Below the pieces are notes generated by a model. The model ran no database searches and was not told the DNA's origin. It worked only from the letters and a program-made list of their open reading frames with translations. From Staphylococcus microti (GTDB lineage: Bacteria > Bacillota > Bacilli > Staphylococcales > Staphylococcaceae): a stretch of 34,518 nucleotides of DNA. The position numbers and the translations under genes were made by a program. The stretch's first letter is position 1. Each line of letters starts with the position of its first letter. Positions 1 to 9,154 of the stretch are shown piece by piece. The stretch lies in assembly GCF_000934465.1 (NCBI RefSeq), contig NZ_JXWY01000040.1:1-34518 (forward strand), given 5' to 3'.

Positions 1-22
1 TTTTTTTTTTTTTTTTTTTTTT
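1..22. repeat. Poly-T tract, 22 T
   Basis: The window begins with 22 consecutive T residues and may cut a longer run. A homopolymer of this length is unusual in a bacterial chromosome. It could be slippage-prone, the T-run of a terminator lying upstream, or an assembly or contig-edge artefact. Confidence 0.9.
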
Positions 23-353
23 GAAATAATATTTAAAACATTATTTACTTGTGTGTGTAGAAAGTGAGTAGAGATGAAAATATCGTATTCAGTTAAAAAT
101 ATAGAAGACACATGAAATTGATAGGGGGATGAGTAACTGAAATGAGCGGTTTAGCTGGTGGATTCTGTGAAAGGATGTTTTACAACAAAAAAGAGGAGAT
201 GTTAATGAATGCATTGCGTTTCAAAAACATCCCCTTGTTGGTGTCAATATAACTATTTTTAGTTTTTCGTAAGTGTTGATAAGGTGAACATGTCAAAAGC
301 ATGTGTATTCATTGAACTTGGAAACTTATAAAACAGCTTGACCACAAAGCTTA

Positions 354-387
354 TTAGAAGACCATACAGTTGGAAATAGGTCTCTAA
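354..387 (+). terminator. Possible weak terminator hairpin
   Basis: TTAGAAGACC (354–363) pairs with GGTCTCTAA (379–387) with one bulged base and a 15-base loop, followed by TCGTTTTA. The T-run is poor, so this may be a structural element and not an active terminator. Confidence 0.35.
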
Positions 388-625
388 TCGTTTTATAGCA
401 CATATTATTTTTAACAATGAAATGGCTAATTTAATTTATCACACAACGACACGTTACTTTATGAAAATAGTTATTTTGTATGACCTGAAATATCATACAT
501 GCTCATAGTAATTTTATCAAGTATTAAATAAGCATAGATGATAAAAGATTTGAGTCTAGGGTTTACAAAAAACTAAGCGTATGGTATTACTTATCAAACA
601 TCTCCTTTAATTTCAAAAAATAGTT

Positions 626-654
626 TTGACAAAACAAATGCTTTTATATATATA
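626..654 (+). promoter_or_regulatory. Promoter for the AraC-family regulator
   Basis: A consensus -35 TTGACA (626–631) is separated by 17 bases from TATATA (649–654). Transcription would start near 661 and leave a leader of about 140 bases before ATG 800. The leader holds an inverted repeat (TACAAAT 727–733, ATTTGTA 744–750) that flanks a second -35-like TTGACT (735–740), a possible site for regulation. Confidence 0.6.
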
Positions 655-799
655 TTAAATTACACCGTCAGAATATTGTGTACATTGTTTTTACGTAATA
701 AATATTACATAATGTAAATGTGTTAATACAAATTTTGACTTAGATTTGTATGTATCTTAATTTTTAAAAAATATATAATAAATGCGAGGAGGGCTCACG

Positions 800-2821
800 A
801 TGTTTCCAAAAGTTTATTATTTATCACAGCCGATGACACGGCCAATACGCTGTTTTGACAGTATGATACTTGTGCTCTCTTTGGAGAAAGAGATAACCAT
901 CAAAAAGGATGGACAAGTGTACAATGACGACTCGGTTTATTTAATCAACGAATCTGAATTGTACGAAATTCAAACGAAAGATGTTTTATTATTTTACATG
1001 CCGAGTGAACTGTTTAGCACACATAAAATTGACATTTTTGATCACCACTTCACGATTCAACACCACGATACACTCAAGTCCAATCTTATGACTTTGTTCA
1101 ACTACTACCAACATCAAGAACACAACTCAGAACCCGCTCGAAAGCTACTCACTCAAGTGCTACAAGATATTACACGAACTCAGTCTCATATGAATGAATC
1201 ATCAACGAGTACGTTAGACGGCATTGTCGACTACATACGTCAAAATATACAACAACGTATTACGCTAGAGATGTTGTCGAAAAAGTTTTATGTGTCTACG
1301 TCTCACATCTCGATGCTTTTTAAACAGCGCATGAATATGAACTTCCACGAGTATATGGCATCATTGAGAATTGCGAAATCAATGAAAGACATTTCAATAC
1401 ATGATAAGAAAATCAAAACCATTTCCAACATATGGAATTATCCAAGTCCAACGAATTATATTATTCATTTCAAAAAATATCTCGGTGTGACGCCTAAAAA
1501 ATATAAAAGCTTATCTGTTCAAGCGAAAAACATTCCATTAGATACGCTGATTTCTGATTATGATGTACTTAAGAAAATTGAATTCGATATACCTGAGAAG
1601 AAAAAAGATATTTCTATCATGATTGACGATGCAAAAATTATTGAGCGCCCGTTTTCATATTTTAATCTGATTGATATTGGATCGTTTAGAAATATGGATA
1701 TGATTATTAATGAACCGATTTTCCAATATAAAAACTTCTCGAATTACAAGCTGAAGTCTTATATTTATTTGAGTGAAGATATTGATTATCTCATGGAGGC
1801 TTATGAACAAGATGGCATTACAAAGTTAAGGAAACTGTTAAAAACGAAAGTGTCTATTGCGCTAAAACTACCGAATATAAGCAGTTATCAATTCATCGTC
1901 AAAGTGATTGAAGACTTACACTTTTTAGAGAGCGAACATTTGCCAAGTGTCAAAACGCATAGCAGTTTGTTGTTCTTATTAGACATAAACCAAATGCCAG
2001 CTTCAGACATCAAACAGATTAAGCATAATATCTACAACACACAAATTACAAAGGCAATCGATATAACTGATTTGTTTATTGCGTCAAAACCTCTTGATGA
2101 TACGATATTAGCGCTACATCCAGACTTCTACACCATTGACTTCAAGAAAATTAAACAACACCAACAAGATACAGATCAATATGTGTCGTTCAAAGAGATG
2201 CAAGCTAAACTTTATCAATTTTTCTCGCAAAATGATGTTTCAAGAAAAGTGATATTTTTAAATTATGAAGTGTTTTACACGCCGTCAATTATTGAAAATA
2301 AAGGGCAATTTTTAGCAGAATCGTTGAAAAGTCGTCATTATTTGGCAGGGGCAACGATAGATTTCATTCAACATTCAATGACGCAACCGAGCATCTCAAT
2401 TTTTGATAAAATCGAAAATAAAACGACATTTTACTTTTTAGGGATTATGATGTTAAACTTTTCGAAATATGCCTGCTACTACGGTGATCAACATGTGATT
2501 ACACGTACACTACATGGCTATAACGTCCTTGTTTACAACACAGAAGATTACGCACAGAATTTTCACATTACACCACCTTCTAAATTCCAAGAAGATAATA
2601 TATTAATTTCAACAGAGATTCTGAACAGTGAACATGGTGATGTGAATAGTATGATTGACCAGACAGTGACGGATAAAACGCATTTACCTGACTCGTTAAA
2701 ACTCAAGTTGAGTCAATACAATAGTCCGCACATTAACGTGCAACAACATGACTTTAAAGAAGGGGCATATACGGTTACAATCGCACCGAAATCCATTGCG
2801 TTAATGACAATTTATATATAG
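800..2821 (+). CDS. AraC-family transcriptional regulator, large Rsp/Rbf type
   Basis: A 673-aa cytoplasmic DNA-binding regulator. The start is ATG 800 because GAGGAGGG (786–793) lies at ideal distance; the in-frame ATG 782 sits upstream of that site. Residues about 130–240 form the AraC double helix-turn-helix, with the typical end GVTPKKYKS. The first 90 residues resemble a small sensory beta-rich domain. Residues about 260–670 form a long C-terminal region like that of the staphylococcal regulators Rsp and Rbf, which are of similar size (around 700 aa) and control surface proteins, biofilm and virulence genes. The particular orthologue cannot be fixed from sequence alone. It faces yjbH across a shared terminator and has its own promoter and long leader. 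Confidence 0.85.
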   Translation: MFPKVYYLSQPMTRPIRCFDSMILVLSLEKEITIKKDGQVYNDDSVYLINESELYEIQTKDVLLFYMPSELFSTHKIDIFDHHFTIQHHDTLKSNLMTLFNYYQHQEHNSEPARKLLTQVLQDITRTQSHMNESSTSTLDGIVDYIRQNIQQRITLEMLSKKFYVSTSHISMLFKQRMNMNFHEYMASLRIAKSMKDISIHDKKIKTISNIWNYPSPTNYIIHFKKYLGVTPKKYKSLSVQAKNIPLDTLISDYDVLKKIEFDIPEKKKDISIMIDDAKIIERPFSYFNLIDIGSFRNMDMIINEPIFQYKNFSNYKLKSYIYLSEDIDYLMEAYEQDGITKLRKLLKTKVSIALKLPNISSYQFIVKVIEDLHFLESEHLPSVKTHSSLLFLLDINQMPASDIKQIKHNIYNTQITKAIDITDLFIASKPLDDTILALHPDFYTIDFKKIKQHQQDTDQYVSFKEMQAKLYQFFSQNDVSRKVIFLNYEVFYTPSIIENKGQFLAESLKSRHYLAGATIDFIQHSMTQPSISIFDKIENKTTFYFLGIMMLNFSKYACYYGDQHVITRTLHGYNVLVYNTEDYAQNFHITPPSKFQEDNILISTEILNSEHGDVNSMIDQTVTDKTHLPDSLKLKLSQYNSPHINVQQHDFKEGAYTVTIAPKSIALMTIYI

Positions 2822-2863
2822 CATTAGCAGGATAAAGCGGCATGGGGTAGAGCAGAGCGCTTG

Positions 2864-2904
2864 GGAGCGGGACAGAAAGTTTATTTTGCATGTAGTCTCG
2901 CCCC
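2864..2904. repeat. Intergenic GGGAGCGGGACAGAAA-type inverted repeat
   Basis: The stretch begins GGGAGCGGGACAGAAA, like a dispersed intergenic element common in staphylococci, and folds through GGAGCGGGAC (2864–2873) against GTCTCGCCCC (2895–2904) using G·U pairs. It lies between two convergent genes. The family assignment is from memory. Confidence 0.4.
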
Positions 2905-2935
2905 GTCAATTTACCCTTCTTTATCTTGAAACAAC

Positions 2936-2974
2936 AAAACCCCCGACCTACGATGAATAGGTTAGGGGGTTTTT
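2936..2974. terminator. Bidirectional terminator between the AraC regulator and yjbH
   Basis: AAAACCCCCGACCTA pairs with TAGGTTAGGGGGTTTTT with one bulge around a seven-base loop. The T-run on the plus side and the TTTTGTT run on the minus side suit the two convergent genes. The yjbH stop codon is only three bases away. Confidence 0.85.
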
Positions 2975-2977
2975 GAA

Positions 2978-3766
2978 TTACATACGTGATCGCCAATATT
3001 CGCCTTCAAGGTGTTTCAGTTTTTCAACTTTTTGTTGTAAGGCAAGTTTTTTCAGCTCTTTGCGCAATGTGCGTTCTGGCCACTCATAAATTGTAAGTAG
3101 CTCTTCTTCTGTCACGAGCTGTTTTTGTTGAATGTAGTCGGCAAGCGTTGGTGGTAAGTTTTTCTCTATCGGCATACCAATCATTTCGTTAATAATATAT
3201 GTGTAAATATGATACGGATACAATCCTTCAACTTTTAAGCCTTCTTCATGCACATCTTCGTTAAAAAAGACGAGAGAAGGTGCCATATCAATATCCATTT
3301 CTCGTGCGATATGCAAGTCAATTTTTAAACTGTCGCGCAGTTTACTGCTTTGAAGATCTTCTTTAAAGACGTCTAAATCCAGTCCTGCATTGACGATGCA
3401 TTTCGTAATGATTTGTTCTGTTACGATGTCGCAATTTGGGATAATCTCATTTTGCAGCAAGTGCATAAAACGATGTGCACCGACACGTCCTTGCAGTTCG
3501 GCTGCTTTGAACACAAGCGCAATATTGTCACGATCAGATGTACTTTGTGCCTGGCACTTAGTGAGTACGCGCAAAGATGGATTCAGAATATGACGAATAG
3601 AGATATACTGTTGATATTCAATTCTTAACTTAGCTAAAATAGCGGATAATTTAAAGCTATCTTTGCAAAACGGATCAAAAAACGAATAAATTTCGATTTT
3701 GCTCACAGGAGAAAGGTCTGAATTATTATGATAACTATTCGAGATAACCTTCAATTCTTCCGTCAT
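2978..3766 (-). CDS. yjbH: Spx adaptor protein YjbH (SpxH), DsbA/thioredoxin-fold
   Basis: A 262-aa cytoplasmic adaptor that presents the stress regulator Spx to the ClpXP protease and thereby sets disulfide-stress and cell-wall antibiotic responses. The N-terminal stretch SKIEIYSFFDPFC is the DsbA-like thioredoxin strand and active-site region; conserved blocks KCQAQSTS, APSLVFF and KVEGLYPYHIYTYI follow. At the thioredoxin site the motif is FCKDSF, a CxxS arrangement and not CxxC, so redox chemistry through a classical pair is unlikely. AAGGTG precedes the ATG at 3766. The protein is a few residues shorter at the C terminus than S. aureus YjbH as I recall it. It follows the haemoglobin gene by 16 bases, a two-gene operon as in related bacteria. 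Confidence 0.92.
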   Translation of the reverse strand: MTEELKVISNSYHNNSDLSPVSKIEIYSFFDPFCKDSFKLSAILAKLRIEYQQYISIRHILNPSLRVLTKCQAQSTSDRDNIALVFKAAELQGRVGAHRFMHLLQNEIIPNCDIVTEQIITKCIVNAGLDLDVFKEDLQSSKLRDSLKIDLHIAREMDIDMAPSLVFFNEDVHEEGLKVEGLYPYHIYTYIINEMIGMPIEKNLPPTLADYIQQKQLVTEEELLTIYEWPERTLRKELKKLALQQKVEKLKHLEGEYWRSRM

Positions 3767-3782
3767 TGTGCTTCACCTTCAA

Positions 3783-4154
3783 TTAGTTTTCTGTGTTAAC
3801 CATATAGTTTGCAGTCAACCGCAGTCTTTCATACAAATAATCTCCCACACCATCTGGGAACTGTGCTGTTTGAATGGCAGTGTACATGTTTTCGAGCCAA
3901 GCATCTTTGGCATTATGATCAATGACAAAGGGCATATGGCGTCGTTTGAGCATAGGATGACCATGTTCTTGTGTATAAAGATCTGGCCCTCCTAAAAACT
4001 GTGTTAAAAATTGCTTTTGTTTCCGTGCTGTTTCAGCAAAATCACCGGGAAATAAATGATTAATGCGCGTGTCTTGTTCGACCAACGCATAAAAGTGATC
4101 TATCATACGGTACAAAGCTTCTGGACCGATTATTTCATAAGGCGTCTGTGTCAT
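3783..4154 (-). CDS. yjbI: Group II truncated haemoglobin (YjbI/TrHbO)
   Basis: A 123-aa 2-on-2 globin. Visible family marks are YEIIGPEALYRMIDHFYALV at the N terminus, INHLFPGDF, the QFLGGPDLYTQEHGHPML block, the proximal histidine region LKRRHMPF, and a terminal helix. Proteins of this group bind oxygen and are tied to oxidative or nitrosative stress; in Bacillus the neighbour pair is yjbH–yjbI. The start is set at ATG 4154 since AAAAGGTG lies eight bases upstream; the GTG at 4163 overlaps that site and is not used. First gene of the yjbI–yjbH operon. Confidence 0.88.
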   Translation of the reverse strand: MTQTPYEIIGPEALYRMIDHFYALVEQDTRINHLFPGDFAETARKQKQFLTQFLGGPDLYTQEHGHPMLKRRHMPFVIDHNAKDAWLENMYTAIQTAQFPDGVGDYLYERLRLTANYMVNTEN

Positions 4155-4299
4155 GCGTATCACCTTTTAATTTCATTATATATATAAATAATAACATGAA
4201 TTTTTCCATTTCAAAGTAAAAACACTTACGGCTGCTTAGCATGATAGAAAAACAAATGCAAAAGCACAAAGGAACAACGAAAGTTATTATTTAATAAGC

Positions 4300-4331
4300 A
4301 AAGCGCCACAACCTATCTGTTATGACGCTTT
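4300..4331 (-). terminator. Terminator of the CYTH gene
   Basis: AAAGCGCCACAAC (4300–4312) pairs over 13 positions, two of them G·U, with GTTATGACGCTTT (4319–4331) around a six-base loop. It lies 22 bases beyond the stop of the minus-strand CYTH gene. The T-run is interrupted. Confidence 0.65.
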
Positions 4332-4353
4332 AATATAGATGTATTACAAAGAT

Positions 4354-4935
4354 TTAAGACATTTTTTGTCTTCGTTCAAAAAATCGTTGTACTTTGTTCA
4401 ATGGGGCTTGATGTTCGAGTTCGTACGTTGCTAATATGTTTTTGAATGCGTGATAGCCGGTTTCATAGTCAGCGACTTCAAATTCCAATTCAAAGTCCTC
4501 TGCCCCTAAATATTCACTATGATCTAAGACGAGCAGACCGTCCGTTTGTGACGTCTCTAAGCGATGGGTTGTTAAACTGCCGAGTACGATAAGTTGTGAC
4601 GTGTCAATATAATGTCGTCGTAGCACATCAATAATATCATTTGTGAGTACTGACTCTGGCATAGACGCATCTTGTTGTGGCGTATGTGTTGTCGAATGGT
4701 TATATTCAGTCAATCCGACTGCTGCCGGTACTTTCAATGTTATCTCATTCGGTTTGTCTTGTCGCACACGAATGCGTAGTGCCATTTTATGCTGCATGAT
4801 TTGGAAGTCAGGTGTATCAATATAATAGTTTGTCTGTGTGAAAGGTTCTGAGTTAGGGAAGTACGTTTGTTTCATATCGTTGTACGTCTGTTGATCTAGT
4901 AATTGCTTGAATTCAATTTCTCGTTCTATCGCCAT
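4354..4935 (-). CDS. CYTH-domain protein (triphosphate tunnel phosphohydrolase superfamily)
   Basis: A 193-aa cytoplasmic protein. The N-terminal EREIEFK matches the ExExK signature of the CYTH/triphosphate tunnel metalloenzymes, and alternating charged strands such as MALRIRVRQ and NEITLKVP follow, ending with an EFEVADYE strand and a helical tail. Members bind triphosphorylated substrates with divalent metal; whether this one is a thiamine triphosphatase, tripolyphosphatase or something else cannot be told. AAGGAGTGATC precedes ATG 4935. It is transcribed divergently from the relQ operon, a pairing conserved in Firmicutes that hints at a link with nucleotide signalling. Confidence 0.85.
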   Translation of the reverse strand: MAIEREIEFKQLLDQQTYNDMKQTYFPNSEPFTQTNYYIDTPDFQIMQHKMALRIRVRQDKPNEITLKVPAAVGLTEYNHSTTHTPQQDASMPESVLTNDIIDVLRRHYIDTSQLIVLGSLTTHRLETSQTDGLLVLDHSEYLGAEDFELEFEVADYETGYHAFKNILATYELEHQAPLNKVQRFFERRQKMS

Positions 4936-4999
4936 GAATGATCACTCCTTAACATTTATTATGCAGGACGGCGACACACATGAAAAGGAATTTATAATA

Positions 5000-5028
5000 C
5001 TGACAATTGAACGATGAGCCGATATTAA
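5000..5028 (+). promoter_or_regulatory. Promoter of the relQ–nadK–rluD–mgtE–cpaA operon
   Basis: CTGACA (5000–5005), a 17-base spacer and TATTAA (5023–5028) predict a start near 5035, about 18 bases before the AAGGAGGAG ribosome site of the first gene. Confidence 0.5.
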
Positions 5029-5066
5029 ATTTGTGTTAAACTATAACATGATAAGGAGGAGTACCT

Positions 5067-5414
5067 ATGCGTATTTATGTCAATGAAATTAAAATCAAAG
5101 ATGATCGTATTTTATGTTATACAGAAGAATCAACGGAAGGGTTTACGGATGCTGGGCAGATGATTGTCGATAGTGACAACTATGCATTTGTTTACCTTTT
5201 AGATGACGGCGCGGCGTTTTCATATTTGATTTTCGTACAAGAGACATGGTCGATGTTGCATGAACATCGTGACAAGAAGGTCATTGTTAACGACACGCTG
5301 GAATTAACGAGCTTCAAATCGGAGTTAGATTATTTACTGGATAACATTGTAGGGAATTCTAATTACGGCAAACCATTTGTAGAAGCCGTAGAACAAACGT
5401 TTGAACTAGTATGA
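5067..5414 (+). CDS. Conserved small protein preceding relQ, function unknown
   Basis: A 115-aa acidic soluble protein starting [15 protein letters not shown] with no signal peptide or membrane segment. A strong AAGGAGGAG site lies in front of ATG 5067. In staphylococci, from memory, a protein of this kind always precedes relQ, so a link to alarmone metabolism or to the CYTH neighbour is possible, but no catalytic motif is visible. The relQ start lies 16 bases downstream, so the two are co-transcribed. Confidence 0.8.
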   Translation: MRIYVNEIKIKDDRILCYTEESTEGFTDAGQMIVDSDNYAFVYLLDDGAAFSYLIFVQETWSMLHEHRDKKVIVNDTLELTSFKSELDYLLDNIVGNSNYGKPFVEAVEQTFELV

Positions 5415-5430
5415 AGCGGAGTGAGAAACT

Positions 5431-6072
5431 ATGAACCAATGGGATATTTTTCTAGCACCTTATCGACAAGCTATTGATGAGTTGAAAGTGAAACTTAAAG
5501 GCTTGCGTAAACAATATGAAGTCACAGAACATCATTCACCGATTGAATTTGTGACGGGTCGTGTGAAACCGATTACGAGTATTATCGATAAGGCAAATAA
5601 AAGGGGGATTCCATTCGATTACTTAGCAGAAGAAATGTATGACATCGCAGGGTTACGCATGATGTGCCAATTTGTGGAAGACATTGACAAAGTGGTGGCT
5701 TTATTGCGTCAACGTGAAGATTTCAAAGTGGTTGAGGAACGTGATTATATTAGCAATACAAAACAAAGTGGTTACCGCTCATATCATGTGATTATCGCAT
5801 ATCCAATTGAGACGTTGAACGGTAAGAAAACCGTTCTTGCAGAAATTCAAATTCGTACGTTGGCGATGAATTTCTGGGCGACGATCGAACATACATTGCG
5901 CTATAAATATGATGGTGATTATCCGCCGGAAATTCAAAATCGACTTGAACGTGCAGCTGAAGCGGCATTTTTACTAGATGAAGAGATGTCGGAAATCAGA
6001 GATGAAATTCAAGAAGCACAAAAATATTATTCAAAAAAACGTGCGCATAAGCATGAAGACAGTGAGGTGTAG
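5431..6072 (+). CDS. relQ: Small alarmone synthetase RelQ, (p)ppGpp synthase
   Basis: A 213-aa GTP pyrophosphokinase that transfers pyrophosphate from ATP to GDP or GTP to make ppGpp/pppGpp, a cell-wall-stress branch of the stringent response. Synthetase motifs are intact: [22 protein letters not shown], the G-loop region [17 protein letters not shown], and [18 protein letters not shown]. There is no hydrolase, TGS or ACT domain, and the length is that of the RelQ class, which forms tetramers. Second gene of the operon; nadK starts two bases after its stop, implying translational coupling. Confidence 0.95.
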   Translation: MNQWDIFLAPYRQAIDELKVKLKGLRKQYEVTEHHSPIEFVTGRVKPITSIIDKANKRGIPFDYLAEEMYDIAGLRMMCQFVEDIDKVVALLRQREDFKVVEERDYISNTKQSGYRSYHVIIAYPIETLNGKKTVLAEIQIRTLAMNFWATIEHTLRYKYDGDYPPEIQNRLERAAEAAFLLDEEMSEIRDEIQEAQKYYSKKRAHKHEDSEV

Positions 6073-6074
6073 CG

Positions 6075-6884
6075 ATGCGCTATGTCATCTTATCTAAAGG
6101 AGATGCCAAGTCAGAAGCACTGAAATATAAGATGATGCGACATATGCAAGACTTTAAGATGGTGGAAGATAAGGACAATCCTGAAATTGTCATATCTGTT
6201 GGTGGAGACGGTACGTTATTACAAGCGTTTCATCAATATAGTCATATGTTGTCACGCTGTGCATTTGTAGGGATACATACAGGGCATTTAGGTTTTTATG
6301 CCGATTGGTTACCACATGAAGTGGAAAAGCTTATTATCGAAATTCATAATTCGGAGTTCCAAGTGATTGAATATCCGCTGTTAGAAATTATCGTGCGTTA
6401 CAACGATCAAGGATATGAAACACGTTACTTGGCGTTGAATGAAGCGACGATGAAGACGGAAGACGGGACGACACTTGTTGTGGATTTAGATATTCGTGGG
6501 CAACACTTCGAACGCTTCCGTGGCGACGGGCTTTGTATTTCCACACCGTCTGGCTCAACAGCCTATAATAAAGCGTTAGGTGGGGCGTTGATTCACCCAT
6601 CTTTAGAAGCTATCCAAATTGCAGAAATCGCATCGATTAACAACCGCGTGTTCCGTACGGTCGGTTCACCGCTTGTATTGCCGAAACACCATACGTGTCA
6701 CATTAAACCGGTCAATCATGATGTTATTTTAACGACGATTGATCATGTCAGCGTCAAACATAAAAATGTGAATGCGATTCAATACCGTGTTGCGAATGAA
6801 AAGATTCGTTTTGCGCGTTTTCGCCCATTCCCGTTCTGGAAACGTGTCCATGATTCCTTTATTTCAAGTGGTGACGATGCGTGA
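6075..6884 (+). CDS. nadK: NAD kinase
   Basis: A 269-aa ATP/polyphosphate-NAD kinase that makes NADP+. The GGDGT motif is at residues 43–47, with Asp45 the catalytic acid; the LNEATMKT and [20 protein letters not shown] blocks bind NAD. Length is typical for the Gram-positive enzyme. An AGGTG site overlaps the relQ stop. Its last bases overlap the next start (GTG 6881 with TGA 6882–6884), a coupling overlap. Confidence 0.96.
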   Translation: MRYVILSKGDAKSEALKYKMMRHMQDFKMVEDKDNPEIVISVGGDGTLLQAFHQYSHMLSRCAFVGIHTGHLGFYADWLPHEVEKLIIEIHNSEFQVIEYPLLEIIVRYNDQGYETRYLALNEATMKTEDGTTLVVDLDIRGQHFERFRGDGLCISTPSGSTAYNKALGGALIHPSLEAIQIAEIASINNRVFRTVGSPLVLPKHHTCHIKPVNHDVILTTIDHVSVKHKNVNAIQYRVANEKIRFARFRPFPFWKRVHDSFISSGDDA

Positions 6885-7735
6885 TTTTTAATTATCGTAT
6901 CACTGAAACAGAGACACTCAAACACTTTTTATATCGACAACGGTTTTCGAAAAAGACGATTAGCGCCATTAAACAAGATGGCGCTTTACTCGTTAATGAT
7001 ACACCTCGCACCGTGCGGCATTTGTTGCAACCGGGAGACGAGGTCATTGTCTGTCTACCTAAAGAACACCCGAGTCTATCATTGATACCGTATGCACAGC
7101 CACTGAATGTTTTATATGAAGATGACTGGCTACTCATTGTTGCAAAGCCAGCACATCAAAATAGCGCGCCTTCACGAGAACATCCACATGAGAGTTTGGT
7201 GGAACAAGCGCTCGCACATATGCAACGTCAAGAGGCATGCGGTATCCCGCATATCGTCACGCGTTTAGATAGACATACAATGGGAATAGTAGTGATAGCA
7301 AAATCACGCCATATCCACCATTTAATGACGTTGACATCAATCGATAAAATTTATGAATGCCTCTGTCAAGGGCGGATTGAAACAGCAGGTGTGATCGAAG
7401 CACCGATAGGACGTGCAAGCGATAGTATTATTAATCGTGTTGTGACGCCTGATGGCAAGTATGCGAAGACGGTATATGAACCGCTTGCGACGACAGAGAC
7501 GTATACATGGTGTCGTGTCCGTTTGCTGACAGGGAGGACGCACCAGATACGGGTGCACTTTCAACATATTGGGCATGCGATTGTTGGAGATGGCTTATAT
7601 GGTGAGTTACATGAACGTTATGAAACACAATTGTTAAAATGTGCAGAAGTCCATTTTACACACCCGATGACGGGAGAAGCGGTACGTGTTGTGTGTGAAA
7701 CACCTGACTTTGGACAGCTGCTGAAAACATTGTAA
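6881..7735 (+). CDS. RluD/RluA-family RNA pseudouridine synthase
   Basis: A 284-aa enzyme that isomerises uridine to pseudouridine in rRNA or tRNA. It has an N-terminal S4-like segment ([20 protein letters not shown]) and a catalytic domain with the motif [16 protein letters not shown], a variant of the usual HRLDxxTSG; the catalytic Asp lies in [22 protein letters not shown] is the second family motif. The target base cannot be inferred. It starts at GTG 6881, overlapping the nadK stop by four bases. Confidence 0.9.
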   Translation: MIFNYRITETETLKHFLYRQRFSKKTISAIKQDGALLVNDTPRTVRHLLQPGDEVIVCLPKEHPSLSLIPYAQPLNVLYEDDWLLIVAKPAHQNSAPSREHPHESLVEQALAHMQRQEACGIPHIVTRLDRHTMGIVVIAKSRHIHHLMTLTSIDKIYECLCQGRIETAGVIEAPIGRASDSIINRVVTPDGKYAKTVYEPLATTETYTWCRVRLLTGRTHQIRVHFQHIGHAIVGDGLYGELHERYETQLLKCAEVHFTHPMTGEAVRVVCETPDFGQLLKTL

Positions 7736-7757
7736 ATCAATATTGGAGGTGACGCAT

Positions 7758-9143
7758 ATGTCAATCGAAAATGAAATGTTAATACAAGATGATGAAGAAA
7801 AATACAATAAGCCACTACTAGATGACTTGATACATAAAGATGACATTGATGGCTTTCGTGAAGAATTCTTATCTATGCACGCATATGACCAAAGTGAATA
7901 CTTTGAAGAAAGTGACGCAGATGTCCGTCAAAAAATGTATCAATATTTGTCACCTGAAGAAGTAGCGGATTTCTTTGAACATTTAGAGATAGACGAATCA
8001 GACTATGAAGACTTGTTTGAAGAGATGAATGCGACATATGCGAGTCATATTTTAGAACATATGTCATACGATAACGCCGTAGACATTTTGAATGAATTGT
8101 CTAAGCGTAAAGTGGCGAGCCTATTAATGTTAATGGATCGTGACGAAGCGCAAGAAATTAAAGCGTTATTACATTATGATGAAGATACAGCCGGCGGTAT
8201 TATGACAACGGAATATATTTCGTTGACGATTAATACACCGGTACATGAAGCATTGATGCATGTAAAAGCACAAGCACCTGATGCAGAAACGATTTATATT
8301 ATTTTTGTCGTGGACGAACAGAAAAAATTAGTCGGCGTTTTATCACTCAGAGACTTGATCATTGCTGAAAATGATACATATATTGAAGATATTATGAGTG
8401 AGCGTATTATCAGCGCGAATGTTGCTGATGACCAAGAAGACGTTGCGCAAATGATGCGTGACTATGACTTTATCGCAATACCGGTTGTCGACTATCAAAA
8501 TCATTTGCTCGGGATTATCACAATTGATGATATCGTCGACGTTATCGATGAAGAGGCGAGTGAAGACTACTCTCGTTTAGCCGGGGTGTCAGATATCGAC
8601 TCAACAGACGATACGATTTTCCAAACGGCAATGAAACGTTTGCCATGGCTGTTAATTTTAACTGTACTCGGTATGATTACAGCGTCTATTCTCGGTTCAT
8701 TCGAGTCAACGCTTGAAAAAGTAGCGTTATTGGCTGCTTTTATTCCAATTATTAGTGGGATGTCTGGGAACTCTGGTACGCAATCACTTGCCGTTTCAGT
8801 GCGTAACATCTCTACAGGCGAAATTAATGAAAAAAGTAAGTTTAAACTAGCATTACGTGAATCTGGCAGTGGTTTTCTAACAGGTATTACTTGCGCAGTA
8901 TCACTTTGTTTGATTATTATTATTATTTATCACCAACCGTTTCTTGCGTTAATTGTCGGTACGAGTTTGACAATTGCGATGACGGTAGGGACAACAATCG
9001 GCTCGGTTATACCTTTGTTTATGAATAAATTAGGGATTGACCCAGCAGTTGCGAGTGGACCATTTATTACAACAATTAATGATATTGTCAGTATGCTTAT
9101 TTACTTTGGCTTAGCAACGTCATTTATGAATTATCTCATTTAA
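7758..9143 (+). CDS. mgtE: Magnesium transporter MgtE
   Basis: A 461-aa Mg2+ channel. The order is an acidic superhelical N domain (to about residue 130), two CBS domains (about 135–255) that sense cytosolic Mg2+, a connecting helix, and five membrane helices (about 285–460). The pore motif GMSGNSGTQSLAVSVR is intact. Start ATG 7758 is chosen because TTGGAGGTG lies seven bases before it; an in-frame TTG at 7743 overlaps that site. It lies 22 bases after the pseudouridine synthase and 11 before cpaA, within the same operon, with no Mg2+ riboswitch directly in front. Confidence 0.95.
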   Translation: MSIENEMLIQDDEEKYNKPLLDDLIHKDDIDGFREEFLSMHAYDQSEYFEESDADVRQKMYQYLSPEEVADFFEHLEIDESDYEDLFEEMNATYASHILEHMSYDNAVDILNELSKRKVASLLMLMDRDEAQEIKALLHYDEDTAGGIMTTEYISLTINTPVHEALMHVKAQAPDAETIYIIFVVDEQKKLVGVLSLRDLIIAENDTYIEDIMSERIISANVADDQEDVAQMMRDYDFIAIPVVDYQNHLLGIITIDDIVDVIDEEASEDYSRLAGVSDIDSTDDTIFQTAMKRLPWLLILTVLGMITASILGSFESTLEKVALLAAFIPIISGMSGNSGTQSLAVSVRNISTGEINEKSKFKLALRESGSGFLTGITCAVSLCLIIIIIYHQPFLALIVGTSLTIAMTVGTTIGSVIPLFMNKLGIDPAVASGPFITTINDIVSMLIYFGLATSFMNYLI

Positions 9144-9154
9144 GGGGGGCACCT

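Larger units (their letters stand above)
1..799. other. Long AT-rich non-coding leader upstream of the AraC-family regulator
   Basis: No convincing gene is visible in this stretch. It opens with a T homopolymer, contains a hairpin at 354–387, a very good sigma-A type promoter at 626–654 and an inverted repeat at 727–750. A 17-codon frame starts at ATG 199 (or ATG 205, six bases after GAGGAG at 193–198) and ends with TAA at 250–252. It is too short to call a gene and could be a leader peptide or the stump of a decayed gene. Confidence 0.6.

Noticed and set aside
2775-2996. A 73-codon minus-strand frame between the regulator and yjbH
   Set aside because: It runs through the bidirectional terminator and the intergenic repeat and lacks a ribosome site.
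7700-7757. An Mg2+ riboswitch or T-box ahead of mgtE
   Set aside because: Only 22 bases separate mgtE from the preceding gene; no room for such an RNA.
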